A DNA stretch of 64,000 nt from Agarophyton chilense. Lineage: Eukaryota; Rhodophyta; Florideophyceae; Gracilariales; Gracilariaceae. The DNA lies in contig JARGXX010000088.1 in NCBI GenBank assembly GCA_030374765.1, positions 248,001 through 312,000 of the forward strand, given 5' to 3'. Positions 43,936-56,530 of the stretch are shown piece by piece; position 1 is the first letter of the stretch, and every line of letters begins with the position of its first letter. A model generated the notes under the pieces. It worked only from the letters and a program-made list of their open reading frames with translations, made no database searches and was not told where the DNA came from. The translations under genes were made by a program, and so were the position numbers.

Positions 43936-46240
43936 ACGAGCAATTGCAATTGTTTGGACTTTGAAGAGAGCAAGATTAGTTTATCTCGGCAAGACCAGGT
44001 TTTCACTCGCTAGGGTGAGCCTTCCATCCTTGTTATACACAGCCTTAATGAAATAGTGCATAGTTGTTGCCGCGTTTTTGAGTAAATTTCAACGATCACA
44101 GTCTAACATAATTCCTTCTTTCTCTACAGTGCATGATAGATTTCGATTTTTAGAGTGTTGTCAACTACTATTTTTAATGGTACGGGACAAATTAATTTCC
44201 ACCCCAAACCACTAGAATTAGAACGATACAAAAAACACTAAACTACTAGAATTCTACTGGTTCTGTGCCACTGTTTTCTCTGGAAGTAATTGTGCGGAAC
44301 CACCAAAAGTAATCATTGCACAACTGTGAACAGTGGAGCGGTAGGAAAGCCAAGTCTCCGAGCGGGAGAAATTCCGAAGGAAACGTTGGTCTTACGCGTA
44401 CCGCACCACTAAAACGCGGTGTTGCGCTACATCGTATAGTGGTACGCAGATGTGCGAATATTGGGTTGCTGGCGAGGAAATGAAGGAAAACAAACTAACA
44501 TGTGGTGGTTGGGTACAGGAGAAATCATAGGATGCTGCTTAGAAATGTCGGTTGTCTGCTGGAGTATAATGGTGTGGTAATTTGGGATTAGTGGTTCAAT
44601 ATACGCGAAGAGCACGGTGCGATGATTTGAGTTCGTGATCCCTTGCAAACCTTAGTAGTGCTGGTCAAAGGAATGCACTGGTGCGATACTTCGGAAAAGA
44701 CCGGTATATACCTTAAATACAGTGGTTTCATATTATAAAGAAGAAATAGAATTCCTTCCATGCGCTACATGCAATTTTGTGTGCATTGATGCCCTAAAAT
44801 AGTACGCAATAACTACCCTCACTAATGATGAAGGAAACCATCAAAAACAAAAACAGCATCAACGAGAATTGTGATCCACATTTCGTGCACTAGACCCGTC
44901 GTCTGTTCCTGTATCCTACGTGCGGAGGGTATCCATCCATTCTCGTCAGCACCTTGTACATCCCAACACACACGGCCGTTGTAATTTGCTCGGCTGTGCT
45001 TTCTATTCTCACGAATCGGTATTCATTGTAACACACATGAATCAAACCCGAGCGACGCACACCCACTCTGAACCGTATGAGCTGCATTTCACTTGGCGAG
45101 TATGTACTCCCGCCTGGGCCTCCTACCAACCGCTTTACGAAACTCCAAACCACATCGACACATTTTTAAGCAATCCCAAGTAGCAAAAATAGTATCTGTA
45201 CGCCTTCTCCGTGATCTCGCGTACGTACCAGAAAATCTGCGGCCACGCTTTCTTCAACAATAGATGACACTACGTCGCCCTCTTTAAAGGCATGGTGGGA
45301 ATGCGCTCCCCGTCGCCCACCATACTGCTCCACTGATACGTATCCAGCCCGCCAAAACATCTCAATGTGCAGTCCTTATGTTCCTTGGGTTCCTCCACTG
45401 TAAACTTTTAGCTGACAGATTCCCTCTAACTGATGTACAGGCCGGTGTTGCGCTTGTTCTCGAATCTCTGCCTCCCATTCGAAGCGTTGTCTCCACGGAA
45501 GATTGACTTGTCTACATTTCCACAATTGCGTCATGATCGGTTCTAGAAAGCTGTGGCGCAACTTCTACCTAGAAACTTGCAGCATTTGAGCTGCAACCTT
45601 TCTCGAGTCGTCCCATTCAATTCCATAGCTCCTCAACAGCAGCCTGCGCAGCTCCATCTCAGCACATTCCCGTTGCATTCCTCCTCCGTTCGACCAACAA
45701 CTGTAAGGCTTGTGGAGCCGCCCGAACCAATCTGGAGCAATGGCTCTCTTCACGGTCGTGAGATGCGATTCGTGATGCGCATTTACTTCAAGCCATTTCT
45801 TGAAAGTTCTGTGCACCATTTGGACATCCATTTCGGAGCAGTTCCTGGCATGTGCAAATCTTGGAGTTGTGTGGACGCACATTTCAAGAGCTCGATGGGA
45901 GTTCGGCTTGTACAAAACCTTCGCGCTCTCTCCACATGTGCGGTAAAGAGCGGCCACCGTTTGGAAGTACCATTCCCTTGCTCCCTTCGCCTCTCCCTGA
46001 TACCGTAGCATACCCTGGCGGTCCGTGTAATGTATGTTCGTCACACCATCAGTCTCCCTCGCCGGCCACCGGTAGAGGCAGGCTACCAATTATTGGGAAA
46101 GGCGTGGTAGCGCGAAAACAGATTCCCCGATCCCCTAGCACAACTGCAAACACACAAGCCACATAAGAACACAGAAAAACCCCGACATTGTCAACCCCAA
46201 TAGTCTCTTGTACATGACGGACTTGTCCCATTAAAGGAAA
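43936..46240. other. Region with unrecognised broken minus-strand frames
   Basis: From 46089 down to 44890, several minus-strand frames look protein-like: HRTFKKWLEVNAHHESHLTT, VKRAIAPDWFGRLHKPYSCW, ECAEMELRRLLLRSYGIEW, then EWEAEIREQAQHRPVHQLEG and FKEGDVVSSIVEESVAADFL. They change frame and carry stops, so this is probably another host-gene relic. I do not recognise the family. 43936-44890 is AT-rich and shows nothing. Confidence 0.4.
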
Positions 46241-46951
46241 ATGCCCTTCAGGGGGGTTTCTTCCCAGGACTTGGATATTTCGCTCGTTTGAGGACTAGCT
46301 TGGGCTATGACAAGCTATACCGCTATTGCCTGCTGACGGCCGGTTAGGACCGGAAGTGCACACTGGTGGAACACGTGGACTGCACGGATGCCGACGCTCG
46401 AGTGCGAGGCGTGCCACACGTGGCCCGGATTCTACGTAATGGTTAGTATTATTTAGTATTATTTAGTATTTATTTAGCTATGCTATCGCTATTTAGTGTC
46501 TGTTTTTCGGGCGCGCGCCTACTGTCAGGGGCCGCGCGCCACACTACTTAGGAGGTCGAGCACTGCTCCCCAGTAAAGACCCTCTTGGGATATCCCAAGG
46601 AGGGAGTCTTGGCTCTGAACTTTTCGCCTTCGGCACGTCTTCACCTCATACTACGTGAGCGCCCGTCGCACGTTAGTTCATCCACCCCTCTGTCGACCAG
46701 AGTGCTACCACCACCGTGGGTTCATATTTAGTCGCCGAAACTTGTCGTAGTCTCGCCCCTGTATAGGGTTTCGCCCCCGTTTTCCTCTTGTTCTCCTTTT
46801 TTGCTTTCGTGAGTGGCCGCCTCACTCACCCCGCTCGTCCACCTCATACGAGTGTTTCCTCGCTCCTTTTCCGACAATCGCCGTGATACTGCTCCGCCTA
46901 GGATTGGTCACACCCCAGACTGTGCCGTGCTCACCTAAACACTCTAGGTAT
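46241..46951 (+). repeat. Left arm of a ~715-bp inverted repeat
   Basis: Matches the reverse complement of about 54596-55312 along its length, with moderate divergence. For example, TTTCTTCCC...GACTT near the outer end, GCTATCGCTATTTAGTGTCT and CACCTAAACACTCTAG near the inner end all recur inverted on the right. Contains a short TATTTAGTAT tandem (about 46445-46480). It could be the terminal repeat of a long-TIR transposon or two inverted LTRs. No transposase is seen with it. Confidence 0.8.
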
Positions 46952-47927
46952 ATCCCGCCGGGTTGGCCTCGGTCTTACACCCGACTTCGTCGTGCCTTTC
47001 CAGAGTGGCTCGGTTTCTGTGCTCCGCTGGGACGCGTCTCCTCCGCCTGAGGCGTGTCTCTCAAGAGAGGAAGATCCCGAACATCTTCGTGGTGTCTCCG
47101 CTCCGAGCCTTGTCCTACACCCATCGCAAAATATCTACCTTGACGGGAAGACCATTCCGTGTAGGAGTGCTAGAAATCCACACTTACTCTTCTGGTCGAT
47201 CACTGTCCAATGCGAACTCCTTGAAACACATGTTCAAGACGTTGTTTGTGAAACTTGAGCTCCGGGCTGGAACGGACGAACTTATTGAGGCGGCTCTGGT
47301 TGGTAGCCAACGTGTCCGGGTCGTTTTTAAAGGACACTAATGCTAAGAAGACCTCCTCAGGGGAAAGGGCGGCTCCGCTTGCGCGCCAGCCACCCAAGAC
47401 AGGTGGACCTCAGAACCTCTAATCTTTCATTGCTTGTGTGAAGACCATTGCACAAAAAGATACCCCACGTTGTCCAAAACTCAACCGGTGCCTGTTTCCA
47501 AGCTTTGTTAAGGAGGTGGACCAAGGGGGTGTATCCGTAGCCCATGGCGTACAAACCTTCATCTGCGCTGGTCGGGTGTGCTCCACTTGCAAATCGCCTT
47601 CTACGCCCGTACTCACTCTTCCACTCCACACGGTTCCAATTCCGGTCTTGAGAATCCATTAAATTCTGATGCAATAGGTAATCGCCGCTTCCAGGGACAT
47701 GCTCAACCAAGCATGCTTGCATTGGACGGGTGCGTCTCTCCATCTCAACGGGTATCTTTTGTAGGACAACGCTTGGAGCGGAGACATCACGAAAATGTTC
47801 GGGATCTTCCTCTCTTGAGAGACACGCCTCAGGCGGAGGAGACGCGTCCCAGCGGAGCACAGAAACAGAGGCACTCTGGAAAGGCACGACGAAGTCGGGT
47901 ATAAGACCGAGGCCAACCCGGCGGGAT
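46952..47927. mobile_element. 976-bp foldback segment with 168-bp inverted arms and LTR-like tips
   Basis: Arms 46952-47119 and 47760-47927 are inverted copies of equal length. Outer ends are ATCCCGCCGGG and CCCGGCGGGAT, inner ends CCTACA and TGTAGG. The arm tip TGTAGGACAAC and the nearby GAGAGGAAGATCC resemble the end of the gypsy A/B LTR, so the arms look like fragments of a related but diverged LTR in opposite orientations. The 640-bp centre has a 176-codon minus-strand open frame (47887-47357, partly in the arm) of unknown content. It abuts gypsy copy B with no base between. Confidence 0.75.
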
Positions 47928-48793
47928 TGAAGAGCAACGTCCTCCAGGGAGGTTTTTGGGGACTTAAGTTTTTTCCGGAGCCTCCGGCGTGCAACCTCGT
48001 TATGAGTAGGAGTAATCCGCTTTCACGGCGACACCCGGAACGCCGGTGATGCACCGGCGGGACCAGGTGCCATACACGTGGCCGCAGCGCCCGCGCGACA
48101 CGTGGCCGCCAGATTGGCCCCTTTTGTTAGACCGACAATTAGCTATTTAGGATAGACTTTATTTATTGTATTCTACGGTGACTACAGTACTTAGGCCGCC
48201 GGCCTCGCGGCCGCCGGTCCAGTAAAGTCTCCCCAACAAGGGTGATCTTGGTCTTCCAGATCTTGGCTCTGGGTCGAACCGCCTGCGCGGATATACAACT
48301 CCTTACGGAGGGATTTCCCGTGGTGCACGGCTTCCCAACCCCCATGGACGTTCAAGCAGCCTTCGTGTGTTGGGTATCTATTCCCACTTTCGTGGTTCCG
48401 CCCGTGTATACGGTTTGGTACACCCGGCAGTGCCGGCTATTCCCGAGTCCCCTCTTGCGACTCGTGGTCAACCTCGCCCTCTTGCCTCCGTTCCCATTTT
48501 CCTTCCCTTTTCCTCCCCTTCATTGGGCAATTCCCGCTCTTGCGGCTCGCACTGACACCTGTCGTGCTCGCCACTCTCGTGGGTTTTGCCTCCTCAGAGG
48601 ATACGCAAGCACCGCAATACGCGGATATTCTCGGCTTCTTTCAGCCTCCCTGCGCCCGTCGCGACGGTTCGGCTCCGGCTTACACCCGGCATTGCGCGCC
48701 GATCTCTGGGAGGGCTTTACCGCGCCGGTTACCTCGTGAGAGGAAGATCCGGACGTCTTCGTAGGTTTTCCCCCTTGGGGGCATTGTCCTACA
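47928..48793 (+). repeat. 5' LTR of gypsy copy B
   Basis: 866 bp, begins TGAAGAGCAACG and ends GCATTGTCCTACA. Confidence 0.95.
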
Positions 48794-51700
48794 AATTGGT
48801 CTCCCGACTTAGAAGTCAAGACCGCTTGTGTCCTCTCTGAGGTTGTTTTCCGTTTAACGGGTTTTCTCCGGTCTCACCGGTTTGCTTTCTATTCTTCCGT
48901 CGAGACGGTGTGGCCAATGCCAAGGAAACCGCCTAGCATGGAGCGTCCTGCAACACGCAGCCGTTCCCGCCAAAGCGGTGACGCCAGGGGCACTGATGTT
49001 CCACAGGCCCTGGCTCCAACACCGGATTCCCGGGAGATACCGGTCACCGGCACTGAAGACCCGCAGCCCGATTCCGGGTTAACGACCGTCGCAACGGTGG
49101 TTTCTCCGCCTCCGCGGTTGGTCGACCAAGCGCGGGTTGTACGCTTGGAAGAGCAGCTCCGCTCCCTGCGGGCTGCTCACAATACCCTCTCGAGGGAGTT
49201 CACCTCTTTACGAGGAAGCCTCGCTAACCCTCCTACAAGTGAGTTAGACGAGGATATCCGCGTATTGCGGTCGGACGTCAATACGCTACTCGAGTGTTCT
49301 GGCGCTCCGTCTTCCTTCGCAGAAGGCATGGAGAATCGCTTCAAGCGTCTCCGAAGCCGACTTTAGTCGGTCGAGAGGACGTTAACCTCGCCCGGGAACG
49401 CGGCTAGACCGGTTGTCTCTCATCGAGAGACTCAGTCGCGGAACCGGAAGAGCCGGAAGAACCGGGATTCTAACCGTAAGCACGGACACCCGCCCAACTC
49501 ATCATCTGAGTCGGACGGTAAACCGAGTGACTCGGAGAGTTCCGATTCGTCGGTGAGCGATGACCCACAAGATCGTTATGGGCGCTCTTCCCGCTCAAAG
49601 AGGTCCTCTGCCACCTACGGGGCCATCCGGTCGCGCCCCAAGGGTCGGCGACATCCGGGCCTCAAACCCTTGAAGCCCACCAACCCTCTGTACAGGACAC
49701 TCCTGTCCTACCGGTATTACCGGCTAGAAGATTCCTCTTTAGGTCGGACACCGCGTGACACGGGTAAAGTGAAAGACTGCATCAAGCGGATGCAGCTTTC
49801 ACTTCGTAACCAGTCGTTTACTGGGGATGATCCAATTCTGGTCTTGGATTTCCTACACCGCTTTGTAGCGGAAGCCGATATACTCGGAATGAACGAAGGA
49901 CAAGCCTACGTGGCGCTACCCTACTTTCTACGGGGTGTCGCTGAAGATCAGTTTTTGTCGGTTCGGGGCTTGTCGCGAGCCTCCGAAGGAGGTGTGACCT
50001 GCTGGCCCGAGGCCGTGCAGTACCTCCTGCGTTCCTACGCAACCAACTCCGCGATAAAAGCGGCAATACTCGCTTTGCGAGTCACTCGACAACGCTCCGG
50101 CGAGCTCGAGACTGATTACTCGGTACGCCTGAATAAGGCGTTCCACCGTTGTGGTAATGTATACCCCGCTGGGGAACGCTGTACGATGTTCATTGATGGC
50201 TTGGATCCAGCCATCAAGACTCTTGTCGCCCGTTACAGGGAACAAGAGCCGAACGTGACCTACCTTGAACTCGTACAGTTTGCCCGCGCAGAGGGAGATG
50301 CACTACGTGCAAGCAATCCGGGAACCCGGTCGAAGGCCGCTAAAGCATTGCTGCTTGAGTCAGACTCTTCTTCACCGTCATTTGCGACGGATGGCATCCC
50401 CAAACAGGGTTATGACAATATGAATGTCATCCATCACGATGGTTTATCTATTCCGACAACGGAATTACCGTCTACGACGGATGGCTCGGTTTATTCAAAC
50501 GCAAGGGACACGGAGAACGGGCAGGTCTTCTATCTTAATGACCGCCGCACTCCGGCCCCCCGTATGCCGTACTCAAACGGAATGACACGAAGTCAGCGCC
50601 CTGGATGGGTTGGAAACCGGGAACCCGGAAGATACACCGATGCTCGGAATGCCGTACCGCAAAACGCGGGAGGGACGTTGGTGTGCCACTTGTGCTACGA
50701 GCGCGGGCACACCTCCCCGCAATGCCTTTTATCGCTACGCGATATGACGCAAGTGGTGGATAATTACGAAGCCCTCTCCCCGGAGGAGAAGGGCTCCGTG
50801 CCACTCACGTCATATCTCCGCGCGAAGACGGACTTCCCCAACGCATTGGCTCACACTCCTAATTCTCGGTACAAACCGGCTCAGCCGGCACGCGCCACAC
50901 CAGCGCCAAACCACGCTGGTGGATCTCAACCCGCTCCTGCGGTAGCTACCGTGCAACGAAATCATGCAGTCGTTGCCGAGGAAGTCGGGCCTTCGCCCGA
51001 CCAGGACCCTGTACAGGGAAAAGAATAGAGGGAGTCTCCCCTTCGGGAGAGGCGTCCTCAGAGTTGAGGCTGACGACGCCCGAGGCGCCGATGCCTCGCT
51101 CCCCGGTGCAAATCCTGACAAGGAAGGACACCGCAGAGGCAGACTCTAAACACCTCGGTGTGTTGCGTCGACCCTGGATACGGATTAGAAATAACCGGAT
51201 CCCGGATAGAGTCTTGGTAATGCCCAAGCGTAACTACAAGGTTTACGCTGACCTTGGTCTGCACACGCAGTTTATGGTGAGACATCTCACTGTCCTGGAT
51301 ACAGGTGCTGGGCCGAACTATATTGTGGAATCGGTTTTACCCCCGCCATTGCGGTCACTCATCCGTTCTGAAACGGTACCCGACGTGTCGGACGCCAATA
51401 ACAACCCGTTGAAAACGGCTGGTGTGATCGACCTTGTCGTCAGGCTAGGGCTGATGGTGGTTAAACTAACTTTTATTGTGTGCCACTCGCTGGCCGCGCC
51501 AGTTATACTGGGATGTGACTACTGCGACAGGTTTGTCGACGCCATCCGCCCACGCCTTAAGCAGGTGGAACTTGAGGACGGATCGACCGTCCCCATTGTT
51601 CGTCAACCGCTGAAGCGGGCATCGAGGAAACACGTTCCTACACCTGCTGCGCAGAAACCCACACCGGCGAACCGAGATTCTACGAAGGTACGCGTTGCCT

Positions 51701-53035
51701 CGTCAGTAACCATACCCCCGGAGAGCCAGGTTATGGTTTCAGTCAATTCCCGTCAACACGGTCTTCGGGTTGTTCAGCCCTTGCCCTCGTTGTACGAGAA
51801 ATTTCAGTTAACCGTTGCGAACGGAATCGTGCAAGTCACGCCGAATTCCCCTTTCAGGTTGTGGGTTGCCAACCTGGGGAAGGCTCCCCAGACGCTGGCA
51901 AAGAACCAAGTCATTGGGTCTGTGACGCCGCACCCGCTAGCGATGCTCCCTACAAAGGTGACGGCTGCCGAAGTACTCGGGATAACTCCCTCTACCGAGG
52001 ATGGTCTCCCGGTATCCGGTGCAGAAACCTCCGGGGAGGCACAGCAGTTGGCGCTCGATAAAACCGTCAAGACGGATGCATTTCCGACCTCGTCGGTTCC
52101 CACACCTGACACCAGGACACAGCCTACGAGCTACGATAAGATAGACCCGATCAAGACCCTCAAGGACCTGGACTTGAGTCATGTACCGGTCTCACACCGG
52201 GACCGCTTACGCGGAATGCTACGCGAGTTTACCACAATGTGGGACGGCTCACTGGGTGAGATCAATACAACCGAACATCGGATAGACTTGCTACCGGACG
52301 CACGTCCGGTTGCACAACCCCCTTACAGGGCGGGACCGAAAGCTCGGGAGGAGGAAGAATTTCAGGTGGACAAGATACTCCGTGCTGGAGTCATCGAGCC
52401 CGCCCAATCTCCTTGGGCTTCACCGGTGGTGCTGGCCCTCAAGGCTGACGGCACGTGGGGGTTTTGCGTTGACTACCGCCGCCTCAATGCCGTCACCGTG
52501 AGGGACACCTACCCGATCCCGCGCATGGACGAGAGTATAGACTCGCTCGGGGACGCTACGGTGTTTACGGCTCTGGATGCTAACTGGGGCTACTGGCAAG
52601 TCCCAGTCCGGGAAGAGGACTGAGACAAAACCGCGTTTGTTTGCCACTCGGGTTCCTACCGCTTCAAGCGGATGCCGTTTGGTTTAACCAATGCACCGGC
52701 CACCTTTCAAAGGGCAAAAGACATACTGATGTCGCGTTTCAAGTGGCGCACGTGCCTTGTCTACTTGGACGACATCATTGTCTTTTCCAGAAACCTGGAC
52801 GATCACCTGACCCACGTGCGGGACGTGATGACCGTACTGCGAGACGCAGGAATAACCCTCAAGTTGAGGAAGTGCGAGTTCTTCACCGACACGGTAAAGT
52901 ATCTCGGGCACGTCATCCGTCCAGGACGGTTAATGATCGAACAACTTCGTATCAAGTCCCTCTGTGAGGCGAAGGAGCCCCGTACTCAAACGGAGCTCCG
53001 ATCCTTTTTAGGTCTGGTCAACGTCTATCGACGGT

Positions 53036-53692
53036 TTATACCGAGTTTCTCGGATATCGCCGCTTCGCTAAACGCGCTACGAATTCGACCTCTGGCGGTA
53101 TCGGGAACTCGAAAGGCGCCCGATGGTGCCTGAGATAAGCAATCCGCACAAGCGCGGCTTGAGCCTCCGCAGAGGATTCACCGCGTCGCCGGAGTATGTG
53201 GTGTACCGGGATGGCGATACGATTACGCCAATCCCAGGACAGGGTCACCACGCCGGGCAGGTCGCCCGGGAGCATCTCCGAGTTATCGGTGTAGGATTGA
53301 ATCAAATCCTCGTCGCGGACAGCCAATGGGTGAAACCAAGGCGCATACCGCAACCTCGCGGAGCCATGCCGAGTTCTCGGATTCACACCCACAAGGGCGT
53401 CGTAGGTCGGCCACTGCGGTGGGTCCCCCTGTCCGCGAAAGCGGGCGCCAATACGGCGGTCTTCGTACGCGAGGTTGGTAATATCCCCAGGATGGGGCGC
53501 GGACCGGAAGCCGGTGGAACCGCCAAGGGCGGGAGTCGCGGATGTGTTATGACGGTCGGGGTTGGACATGGTGCGTGTTGGTGTGCTGTGGTTGGAATCG
53601 GATGCGGAGAGCGTGCGTGGGATCCTTGGTGAAGGTGTGTTGGTTTCCGGAGACCCGGTGTCGGACGCGCTCTTATCATGACGAGCTGCCAT
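53036..53692 (-). other. Partial antisense open frame of gypsy copy B
   Basis: Reads MAARHDKSASDTGSPETN onward and matches the first ~200 residues of the copy A antisense frame with few replacements, including SWDWRNRIAIPVHHILRRRG. It starts 37 bp inside the 3' LTR, on the strand opposite to gag and pol. It is an incomplete copy in a broken element. Confidence 0.75.
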
Positions 53693-53729
53693 GCCGACTT
53701 CCTCTTCGAGGTGTTCGCCCTGTCTTAAG

Positions 53730-54595
53730 TGAAGAGCAACGTCCTCCAGGGAGGTTTTTGGGGACTTAAGTTTTTTTCGGAGCCTCCGGCGTGCAACCTC
53801 GTTATGAGTAGGAGTAATCCGCTTTCACGGCGACACCCGGAACGCCGGTGATGCACCGGCGGGACCAGGTGCCATACACGTGGCCGCAGCGCCCGCGCGA
53901 CACGTGGCCGCCAGATTGGTTCCCTTTGTTAGACGGACAATTAGCTATTTAGGATAGACTTTATTTATTGTATTCTACGGTGACTACAGTACTTAGGCCG
54001 CCGGCCTCGCGGCCGCCGGTCCAGTAAAGTCTCCCCAACAAGGGTGATCTTGGTCTTCCAGATCTTGGCTCTGGGTCGAACCGCCTGCGCGGATATACAA
54101 CTCCTTACGGAGGGATTTCCCGTGGTGCACGGCTTCCCAACCCCCATGGACGTTCAAGTAGCCTTCGTGTGTTGGGTATCTATTCCCAATTTCGTGGTTC
54201 CGCCCGTGTATACGGTTTGGTACACCCGGCAGTGCCGGCTATTCCCGAGTCCCCTCTTGCGACTCGTGGTCAACCTCGCCCTCTTGCCTCCGTTCCCATT
54301 TTCCTTCCCTTTTCCTCCCCTTCATTGGGCAATTCCCGCTCTTGCGGCTCGCACTGACACCTGTCGTGCTCGCCACTCTCGTGGGTTTTGCCTCCTCAGA
54401 GAATACGCAAGCACCGCAATACGAGGATATTCTCGGCTTCTTTCAGCCTCCCTGCGCCCGTCGCGACGGTTCGGCTCCGGCTTACACCCGGCATTGCGCG
54501 CCGATCCCTGGGAGGGCTCTACCGCGCCGGTTACCTCGTGAGAGGAAGATCCGGACGTCTTCGTAGGTTTTCCCCCTTGGGGCCATTGCCCTACA
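53730..54595 (+). repeat. 3' LTR of gypsy copy B
   Basis: 866 bp, about 98.5 percent identical by eye to 47928-48793. Confidence 0.95.
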
Positions 54596-55312
54596 GGTAT
54601 ATAACTAGAGTGTTTAGGTGAGCACGGCACAGTCCGGGGTGTGACCAATCCTAGGCGAAGCAGTATCACGGCGATTGTCGGAAAAGGAGCGAGGAAACAC
54701 TCGTATGAGGTGGACGAGCGGGGTGAGTGAGGCGGCCACTCACGAAAGCAAAAAAGGAGAACAAGAGGAAAACGGGGGCGAAACCCTATACAGGGGCGAG
54801 ACTACGACAAGTGTCGGCGACTAAATATGAACCCACGGTGGTGGTAGCACTCTGGTCGACAGAGGGGTGGATGAACTAACGCGCAACGGGCGCTCACGCA
54901 GTATGCGGTAAAGACCTGCCGAAGGCGAAACGTTCAGAGCCAAGACTCCCTCATTGGGATCTCCCAAGAGGGTGTTTACTGGGGAGCAGTGCTCAACCTT
55001 TTAAGTAGTGTGGCGCGCGGCGCCTGACAGTGTTTGCGCCCCCGAAAAATAGACACTAAATAGCGATAGCGTACCTAAATAAATACTAAAAAATACTAAA
55101 TAAGACTAACCATTAGGTACAATCCGAGCTACGTGTGGCACGTCTCGCAATCGAGCGTCGGCATCCGTGCCGTCCACGTGTTCCACCAGTGTGCACCTCC
55201 GGTCCTAACCAGCCGTCGGCACGCACTAGCGGTATAGCTTGTCATAGACCATGCTACTCCTCAAGCGAGCGAAACCTCTAAGTCATGGGAAGAAATACCC
55301 TTGAAAGGCATT
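54596..55312 (-). repeat. Right arm of the ~715-bp inverted repeat
   Basis: Inverted partner of 46241-46951. Its inner end begins directly after copy B, and its outer end is near GGCATTGCAC at about 55308-55315. Confidence 0.8.
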
Positions 55313-55858
55313 GCACTTCTTGTACCACGAAAGGGGCTTATTTATTAAAAGGGTTTGCGCCTATTTCAGCTGTATAAGAGAACCAGAAACCTGATTTTAT
55401 TTGGATATGGTACTGCACGGGCAATGTTTTCCGATCGATGGACTGCCAGGCCGCCGGCGACATCATAATTGCCCACGAAGTTCCCGTCAATTTCTTCTCT
55501 TAGCAGCCGCGCCAAAAGATGCGGGAACATACCAATCTTGCACCGACCCTGTAATCTGCGCTGTGCCGTGAATCGGCGGGATATGTTTTCTACAATATCT
55601 TGGCCGTGTTCAAGGCGTATCAAAGGTCCATCGGAGTTTTTCCGGGACTTTTTCTTCCTCGAAGACGACCGCATAGCATTTTGTCGAGCCACGGTGAAGA
55701 ACGCATGTCAACTGTTTGGCCATGGGGACGTTTTGGCCACCGCCATGGTGATGTATGAAGGTGTACATGGATACAAGCAGATACGATGCGAGCTATAGTT
55801 TTTTCGGAATGGAGATCTCTGCACAGATGTAGATGAGGATGGGAACCGTGGTCGGGCA

Positions 55859-56530
55859 GTGCAAGATTTTGAAGAAGATCACAGAGGCATGCTAGCTGGC
55901 GAGAATGTTAAAGTGTTCTGGATATCGAACGTGTCCACACCAAGGGAGGGTGACAAAAGAGATGTGAAACGTCGGCGGATAAAACAGTACCTCAAAGTGG
56001 ATTCTTTCTATGAAAAAACGTTTAATCTGGATGGCCCTGACGGTTTTGATTACTATTGGCATGATTTGAGCAATTTCGAACGTCTGTATTCTACGCGCCA
56101 AAATGATGGTTCTTCGGTTATTGTTTGGAGAGCTGCTTCGTTTTATAGTGTGTTCGAGCTCATAATTAGTAGTGTTAATCAAAATGAAGGGAATTATTTC
56201 TTTTCTTAACAAAAGGGTGTGCTACACTTTGTGGTGGAGGATTTTGGAGAATCTTCTACGTATATTTTTAAACGAGATAATTCTTTGATTCGTACGGCAA
56301 AATATACGCGCAACTGGTTACTACAGCATCGTGTGCCGACTCCAACTTAACCTGCTAAGTCTCCGGATCTCAATATAATTGAAAATGTGTGTTCTGAAAT
56401 GGCAAGGAAAGTTTGTGCTGGCTACAAATAGTTTAAAAATGTAGAAAAATTGAAGAAACTATTGTAGAGGTGTGAAAAGCAAGTGTCCCAGCCTACTGAC
56501 TAAAACTTTTTTGTAGTATTCATAGGTGTC
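55859..56530 (+). pseudogene. Relic of a Tc1/mariner-type transposase
   Basis: The first frame (55859-56209) carries FYEKTFNLDGPDGFDYYWHD and LYSTRQNDGSSVIVWRAASF, the first half of a Tc1-like DDE domain. After a stop and frame continuation come IFKRDNSLIRTAKYTRNWL (second Asp) and AKSPDLNIIENVCSEMARKV (third acidic site). Stops at 56207-56209, 56347-56349 and later show it is dead. The DNA-binding N-terminus and the terminal repeats are not evident. This is a plain DNA transposon remnant. Confidence 0.85.

Larger units (their letters stand above)
47928..54595 (+). mobile_element. Ty3/gypsy LTR element, copy B (broken), same family as copy A
   Basis: A plus-strand element of about 6.7 kb with 866-bp LTRs (47928-48793 and 53730-54595), TG...CA tips and a primer-site-like TGGTCTCCCGAC at 48797-48808, as in copy A. 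Parts: gag with the CHLCYERGHTSPQC knuckle (48908-51028), protease and reverse transcriptase with YLDDIIVFS (51064 to about 53090), and a partial antisense open frame (53692-53036). It is shorter inside than copy A and clearly broken, with about four interruptions. The LTRs differ by about 1.5 percent, so it is younger than copy A. Its LTRs are 26 bp longer, mostly because a 24-bp piece carrying CACGTG is doubled (CACGTG at 48075 and 48099). Left flank GGGAT and right flank GGTAT are a near-match target duplication at best. Confidence 0.93.
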
